Shown here piece after piece: positions 60,287-64,000 of a stretch of DNA of 64,000 nucleotides. Under the pieces are notes generated by a model, which saw only the letters and a program-made list of their open reading frames with translations, had not been told where the DNA came from and did no database searches. Source of the DNA: Rhizobium sp. BT04 (GTDB taxonomy: Bacteria > Pseudomonadota > Alphaproteobacteria > Rhizobiales > Rhizobiaceae); contig NZ_CP125652.1 in the NCBI RefSeq assembly GCF_030053135.1, positions 1,302,001 to 1,366,000 of the forward strand. The letters are read 5' to 3'. Position 1 is the first letter of the stretch. Each line of letters opens with the position of its first letter. Both the position numbers and the translations under genes were made by a program.

Positions 60287-61330
60287 ATGCTGAAGAATTA
60301 CAAGGTCCTGAAGGGTACGGCGAGCGCACTCGCCCTCGACGACGACAGCGATCCCCACATCGAAATCCGCATCGAAGCGAACGGTGTCAGCTACCGCATC
60401 GCGCTCAACGTCCGCTCCAAGGAATCGCCGCACGACCTGCTCTACGCAAATATCGTCGACTTCAAGCACGGGGCGCTGACCGAGGCGCTGGAAGCCCTGC
60501 CGATGGGCCTGACCGACATCCGCAAGGACCATCCGGAGCTGGCGATCGATTATGTTCGCGGCGGGCTGATCGAGCGCGAGGACATGAATGTCGCGCCCTT
60601 CCAGCTGTCCGGCCCGAAGAATGATCTCCGCGATTTCATCGAGCCGATCGTCCAGGAAGGCATTGCCGATACCGACGTGCATTTTTACGCCTTCGGGGAG
60701 GCTTGGGGGCCCGAGCACGAGAAGCCGGACCAGTATTTCCGTTTTGAGCCGGGCAACGGCATCCACGACATCCACATGAACCAGGGCGACGGCGGCAGCT
60801 TCAAAGCCACCAACGGACCGAACCAGGACGGCGCACTGCTCGTTCATTTCAACGATACCGACGAATGGGCGGCGATCTTCCTCTGCTTCCAGTCGCAGAA
60901 CTGGAACACCGATGCGGCGACCGGCCATCCCGTCTCCGAGAATCGCGGCGGCCAGGGCCGCGGCGAAGGCACACGCCGGCCGCAGCCAGTCGTCGCCTCG
61001 TCGCTGCGCATCATCGCCGCGCTGATCAACCCGGTGAACGGCGCAGGCGACGTGGAAGCCGAAACGGTAACGCTCATCAACCGCTCCGACATGGATACAT
61101 CGCTCGACGGCTGGAAGCTGGAGGATGAAAACGGCCGAACCCAGACGCTGTCGGGAATGCTTGCCGCCGGCGAGCTGCGCACCATCGCGCTTGATGCCGC
61201 AGCCGGCGGTCCGCAACTCGCCAACAGAGGCGGCGACATCATCCTGCGCAACGGCGACGGGGCGGTGGCCGACCGCGTCGGTTACGGCAAAAGCGAGACG
61301 GCGAACGAAGGCTGGACGACGATCTTTTGA
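60287..61330 (+). CDS. DUF2278 protein with C-terminal lamin-tail-like domain
   Basis: A 347-residue protein. The N-terminal ~230 residues are a DUF2278 domain: MLKNYKVLKGTASALALDDD, then HDLLYANIVDFKH, IREDMNVAPF-like segment, FYAFGEAWGPE and GNGIHDIHMNQGD. The C-terminal part (about 245-345) resembles a lamin-tail domain: AALINPVNGAGDVEAETVTLINRS split over strands, then SLDGWKLEDENGRTQ and ANRGGDIILRNGDG. No signal peptide. DUF2278 function is unknown; the lamin-tail domain usually mediates binding. Confidence 0.87.
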   Translation: MLKNYKVLKGTASALALDDDSDPHIEIRIEANGVSYRIALNVRSKESPHDLLYANIVDFKHGALTEALEALPMGLTDIRKDHPELAIDYVRGGLIEREDMNVAPFQLSGPKNDLRDFIEPIVQEGIADTDVHFYAFGEAWGPEHEKPDQYFRFEPGNGIHDIHMNQGDGGSFKATNGPNQDGALLVHFNDTDEWAAIFLCFQSQNWNTDAATGHPVSENRGGQGRGEGTRRPQPVVASSLRIIAALINPVNGAGDVEAETVTLINRSDMDTSLDGWKLEDENGRTQTLSGMLAAGELRTIALDAAAGGPQLANRGGDIILRNGDGAVADRVGYGKSETANEGWTTIF

Positions 61331-61663
61331 TTGGGGTTCCGGCTGGCTGGCGAGAAGGAGCGTCAGGCAACCTCCTCAATAGCGTCTATTCGGAATTATG
61401 TAGCAAATGCCACCAACGACCGCTTTCGGCTCCGAAGCGGCCGTCGGACCGCGGTCAGATGCGAATTTCGACCCAGCGACGTACTCCGTCCGGATGCAGA
61501 TGAAATTCAGCCCAAAGCCGTTCCGTAGTGTCATTGGAAAAGACGTGAGAGATCGTTGTTCATGTTGCGGAAAGGAAGGACCGCAATAACCGGAACCCGT
61601 CCGCGGTGCAGCGGCTTCGGTTCGTTCTTGCTCTTCGAACAACTGGCGAACGGCGGACTTTGC
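61331..61663. other. Intergenic region, no supported gene
   Basis: A reverse-strand frame (61376-61642) crosses much of this, but its composition is not coding-like and it has no ribosome site. No repeat or RNA is recognised. Confidence 0.4.
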
Positions 61664-61939
61664 TCAGGGTAGGTCGTCCGCAGCGATGTGAGCGACCTCG
61701 GTGATCCGGAGCAAGGGTATTTCCGCGAGCACATTCGCCTCTCGGACGCGTTCGGCAGAAGGCGCTTCGAAGAGACAGAAAGACTTCTCCTCCGAGGGAA
61801 CGAACGTTGAGCGCAGATAGCGCACGGGCTTACCTTCGTTCGTCAACTTGGCGGTGACCGCCTTCGCACGAGACGCGGCGGCGGTGAGTTGTTCCGGAGT
61901 GATGCCGGGCAAGTGTCTTTCAACCATATACTGTGGCAT
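61664..61939 (-). CDS. DUF4242 family protein
   Basis: A 91-residue protein: MPQYMVERHLPGITPEQL, then RYLRSTFVPSEEKSFCLFEAPSAE and RITEVAHI. This is the DUF4242/SCO4226-like ferredoxin-fold family; one member binds nickel. AAGGAG is 6 bases before the ATG at 61939. It is divergent from the cyclase-homology/TPR gene. Confidence 0.85.
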   Translation of the reverse strand: MPQYMVERHLPGITPEQLTAAASRAKAVTAKLTNEGKPVRYLRSTFVPSEEKSFCLFEAPSAERVREANVLAEIPLLRITEVAHIAADDLP

Positions 61940-62024
61940 AATAGTCTCCTTCGGCATGAGACATGCGGCGGCGAAATATCCACGCCCGCCGTCAAAAATA
62001 TAGCTTTTCCCGGTGGAAAACGGA

Positions 62025-63413
62025 ATGAATATCTATTTCGCCGCCGTGTTTACCGATCTGGTCCGCCACTCAGCAGCCTGGGCCAGAATGCCTCGCGACA
62101 ACATCACCCACGTCATCGCGGAGCACCGCTACTTGTCGCAGTCCCTCGCAAGCCAATATGGCCGAAGACACGAGAACTTCACCGGCGACGGACACCTCTA
62201 TTTGTTCGAATCCGCTGACGTGGCAGTGCACTTCGGGCTGAAGCTCATTGCCTATTGGAAGCAGCGCCGTCGTTCGCTGGTGGCCGCGCCGAACGCACAG
62301 GACATGCCGATGCGTGTGGGGTGCCATTTCGGCGAATGCTTTAGGATGGCGGACGAGGACGCGTGGATTGGACGTGCGATCAACATCGCAAAAAGGGTGG
62401 AATCGAACGCTGAGGCGGATTCGCTGTTCGTCACGCAAACGATCCTCGAACTGATCGACCTCCCTGTTTATCAATTTGCCGAAGCTGGCTTTTTTGAACT
62501 CCGAGGTGATTTCCTTCCGCAGAGGCAGCTTTACAGGGTGTCATCGATAGACAGCTTGGCACTTTCGGCGCGATCGGAAGAGGCGATGACGGCGGAGGAC
62601 TGGTTCCTCAAGGGCGTAAGCGTTGCCAACCAATCGACTGCAGGCGTCGATGAGGAACTGCGGTGCTATGATCGAGCTGTCCAACTTCGAGCGTCATATC
62701 CGGAGGCCCACAACAACCTGGGGGTTCTGCACAAAGCGATCGGCAATCCGGTTTTGGCTGATGAGCACTACAAGGAAGCGCTCCGCCACTGGCCTCAGTA
62801 TCCCGAGGCACATTACAACTACGCGATCCTTTTGGAGGCTCGTGGCGAACACGCCGAAGCGGCTGTGCACTATCGCGAGGCTATTCGGTCGCGGCCGGAT
62901 TACATCGACGCCTGGCTGCGGTATGCGGGCTTTTTGGAAGCGACAGGCAATCGGTTTGAAGCGGAGCGGCATTTTCAGGAAACCCTGCGCTTACGACCGG
63001 GCTTCGCTGAGGCCCACAACAATTATGGCGTCTTCCTTGAGCGGAAGGGTAATACGGCGTCGGCGCAGTCACATTATGCAGAGGCCTTGCGATTACAGCC
63101 CGACTACGCCGAAGCCCACTACAATCTCGCGTCGTCCCTCGAGTTGAGCGATCCAAGCCTGGCCGAGGATCACTATCGCGCGGCGATCTTCGCCGATCCA
63201 GATTACGCTGAGGCCCACAACAATCTGGCCGTTTTGCTTCACGAAGCCGGTGATCTGGATGCAGCCGAGGAGCACTATGCCAATGCCCTGAGGCTTCGAC
63301 CTGACGACCAACAGACGAACCACAATCTCGGCCTGCTTTCGCGAGCTAAGGGGGACAATGACCGGGCGGAAATGTTCTTCAAGCGCGCAAGAGAGGCCAA
63401 CGCTCGACAATGA
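62025..63413 (+). CDS. Class III cyclase-homology domain fused to TPR array
   Basis: A 462-residue protein. The first ~165 residues follow the class III cyclase plan: AVFTDLVRHSAAWARM has the first metal Asp, ENFTGDGHLYLF the second, MRVGCHFGECF the central strand, and WIGRAINIAKRVE the catalytic Asn and Arg. At the place of the adenine-selecting Lys is Asn (E-N-F-T-G-D), and the second purine residue is also changed. From about 190 to 460 there are about eight TPR units with the pattern YPEAHNNLGVLHKA. A GTG 12 bases upstream is also possible. Activity or nucleotide choice is uncertain. Confidence 0.88.
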   Translation: MNIYFAAVFTDLVRHSAAWARMPRDNITHVIAEHRYLSQSLASQYGRRHENFTGDGHLYLFESADVAVHFGLKLIAYWKQRRRSLVAAPNAQDMPMRVGCHFGECFRMADEDAWIGRAINIAKRVESNAEADSLFVTQTILELIDLPVYQFAEAGFFELRGDFLPQRQLYRVSSIDSLALSARSEEAMTAEDWFLKGVSVANQSTAGVDEELRCYDRAVQLRASYPEAHNNLGVLHKAIGNPVLADEHYKEALRHWPQYPEAHYNYAILLEARGEHAEAAVHYREAIRSRPDYIDAWLRYAGFLEATGNRFEAERHFQETLRLRPGFAEAHNNYGVFLERKGNTASAQSHYAEALRLQPDYAEAHYNLASSLELSDPSLAEDHYRAAIFADPDYAEAHNNLAVLLHEAGDLDAAEEHYANALRLRPDDQQTNHNLGLLSRAKGDNDRAEMFFKRAREANARQ

Positions 63414-63537
63414 GCTCCTTGCCGCCATCCCGAAAAATCATTCCGGAAGTGTCAGGCATGTCTCCGAACATCTGGCAGGTATGTATCGGGGCCCTGCAAC
63501 AGGTGGGGAGATCACATGGCTTGGCTTTCCCGCCTCT

Positions 63538-64000
63538 CTACCCATCAATCTCCGCCGCAATCAGCTTGCCGAGCCGGCTGATGCCATCCTCGATCATCTC
63601 GTCGTTGGCGCAGGAGAAGCTGACGCGGAAGGTGTTGGCGCCGGAGCCGTCGGCGAAGAAGGCCTTGCCGGGCACGAAGGCCACCTTGGCGGTTTCGAGC
63701 GATCTGGCGAGCAGCTTGGCGCCGTCCATGCCCTCCGGCAGCGTGATCCAGATGAACATGCCGCCTTCCGGCTTCGTCCAGCTCGTGCCTTTGGGCATGT
63801 ATTTCCGAAGCGCTGCCAGCATGCAGTCACGCCGACGGCTATAGACGGCCTTGATCTTGGCCACCTGAGTATCAAAGCCGCGCTCGGCGACATCTGATAT
63901 CGCCATCTGGTTGATCGTCGAGGAATGCAGGTCGGCCGCCTGTTTCATCAGCACCAGCTTGCGGATAACGGGCGCATTGGCGACGATGAAGCCGACGCGA
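63538..64000 (-). CDS. PLP-dependent aminotransferase, C-terminal part (cut by right edge)
   Basis: The visible ~154 residues are the C-terminal end of a fold-type I aminotransferase: RVGFIVANAPVIRKL (visible at the edge), then DCMLAALRKYMPKGTSW, KPEGGMFIWITLPEGMDG, KVAFVPGKAFFADGSGANTFRVSFS split over strands, and MIEDGISRLGKLI. This matches the MocR/LysN-type 2-aminoadipate or multifunctional aminotransferases. The PLP lysine lies outside the window. Stop codon is at 63538. Confidence 0.9.
   Translation of the reverse strand, partial: RVGFIVANAPVIRKLVLMKQAADLHSSTINQMAISDVAERGFDTQVAKIKAVYSRRRDCMLAALRKYMPKGTSWTKPEGGMFIWITLPEGMDGAKLLARSLETAKVAFVPGKAFFADGSGANTFRVSFSCANDEMIEDGISRLGKLIAAEIDG

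Noticed and set aside
61376..61642. An 88-residue reverse frame between the DUF2278 and DUF4242 genes
   Set aside because: No ribosome site, no family features, and its composition does not look coding.

Overview
The window reads as a chromosome- or chromid-like stretch of a Rhizobium-type alphaproteobacterium (R. etli / R. leguminosarum group is my best guess). Reasons: high GC; a Zur-ZnuABC module with GTTAT-type Zur boxes; a GCG_CRPN protein; a BTLCP transglutaminase-like peptidase; a riboswitch-controlled type II lumazine synthase; several class III cyclases; and short dispersed palindromic intergenic elements typical of rhizobia. There is one tRNA (Lys, CTT) and no integrase, transposase, phage gene or CRISPR array, so nothing marks the window as an island.

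Layout. 0-3 kb: a two-wHTH regulator with a beta-propeller protein (cut by the left edge), divergent from a DUF899/membrane-protein pair. 3-8 kb: a PPP phosphatase and a FecR / CHASE2-GGDEF-EAL operon. 8-16 kb: methyltransferase, LLM oxidoreductase, AraC/phytanoyl dioxygenase pair, LysR, an ArsR-MFS operon with a clear operator, and a soluble adenylate cyclase. 16-23 kb: small secreted proteins, FMN riboswitch-ribH2, a VOC protein, a VWA protein, a LysR/SDR-RidA divergon. 22.9-29.3 kb: a PycTM-like membrane protein divergent from a FecR-TPR-beta-barrel gene that is translationally coupled to a CHASE2-adenylate cyclase. 29-37 kb: TetR/DUF308 divergon with two operators, an epimerase, GNAT, a nucleotidyltransferase preceded by a leader-peptide attenuator candidate, FAH hydrolase, gamma-carbonic-anhydrase-like protein and others. 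37-39 kb: a secreted protein with 24-bp tandem repeats behind a CtrA-type site. 39-44 kb: zinc regulon (zur, znuB, znuC, znuA, COG0523 GTPase) with three Zur boxes. 44-51 kb: RcnB-like protein, VOC protein, CorC-type protein, chromate operon, and a pair of paralogous secreted proteins. 51-64 kb: tRNA-Lys, PhzF, NUDIX plus endo/exonuclease/phosphatase pair, an iron-type ABC transporter behind a Pho box, aldo/keto reductase, a DUF2278 protein, a cyclase-homology/TPR protein and the end of an aminotransferase.

The strongest biological theme is second-messenger signalling across the envelope. Two separate operons pair a periplasmic FecR-domain protein with a CHASE2 sensor; one output is predicted to degrade c-di-GMP, the other to make cAMP. 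In the second operon the FecR domain is fused to TPRs and to a C-terminal outer-membrane barrel, which would place sensor and transmitter parts in every layer of the envelope. A PycTM-like (DUF5706) protein sits head to head with that operon. Two further class III cyclase-type genes lie in the same 64 kb. The FecR-barrel/CHASE2-cyclase/PycTM neighbourhood is my best candidate for an undescribed system.
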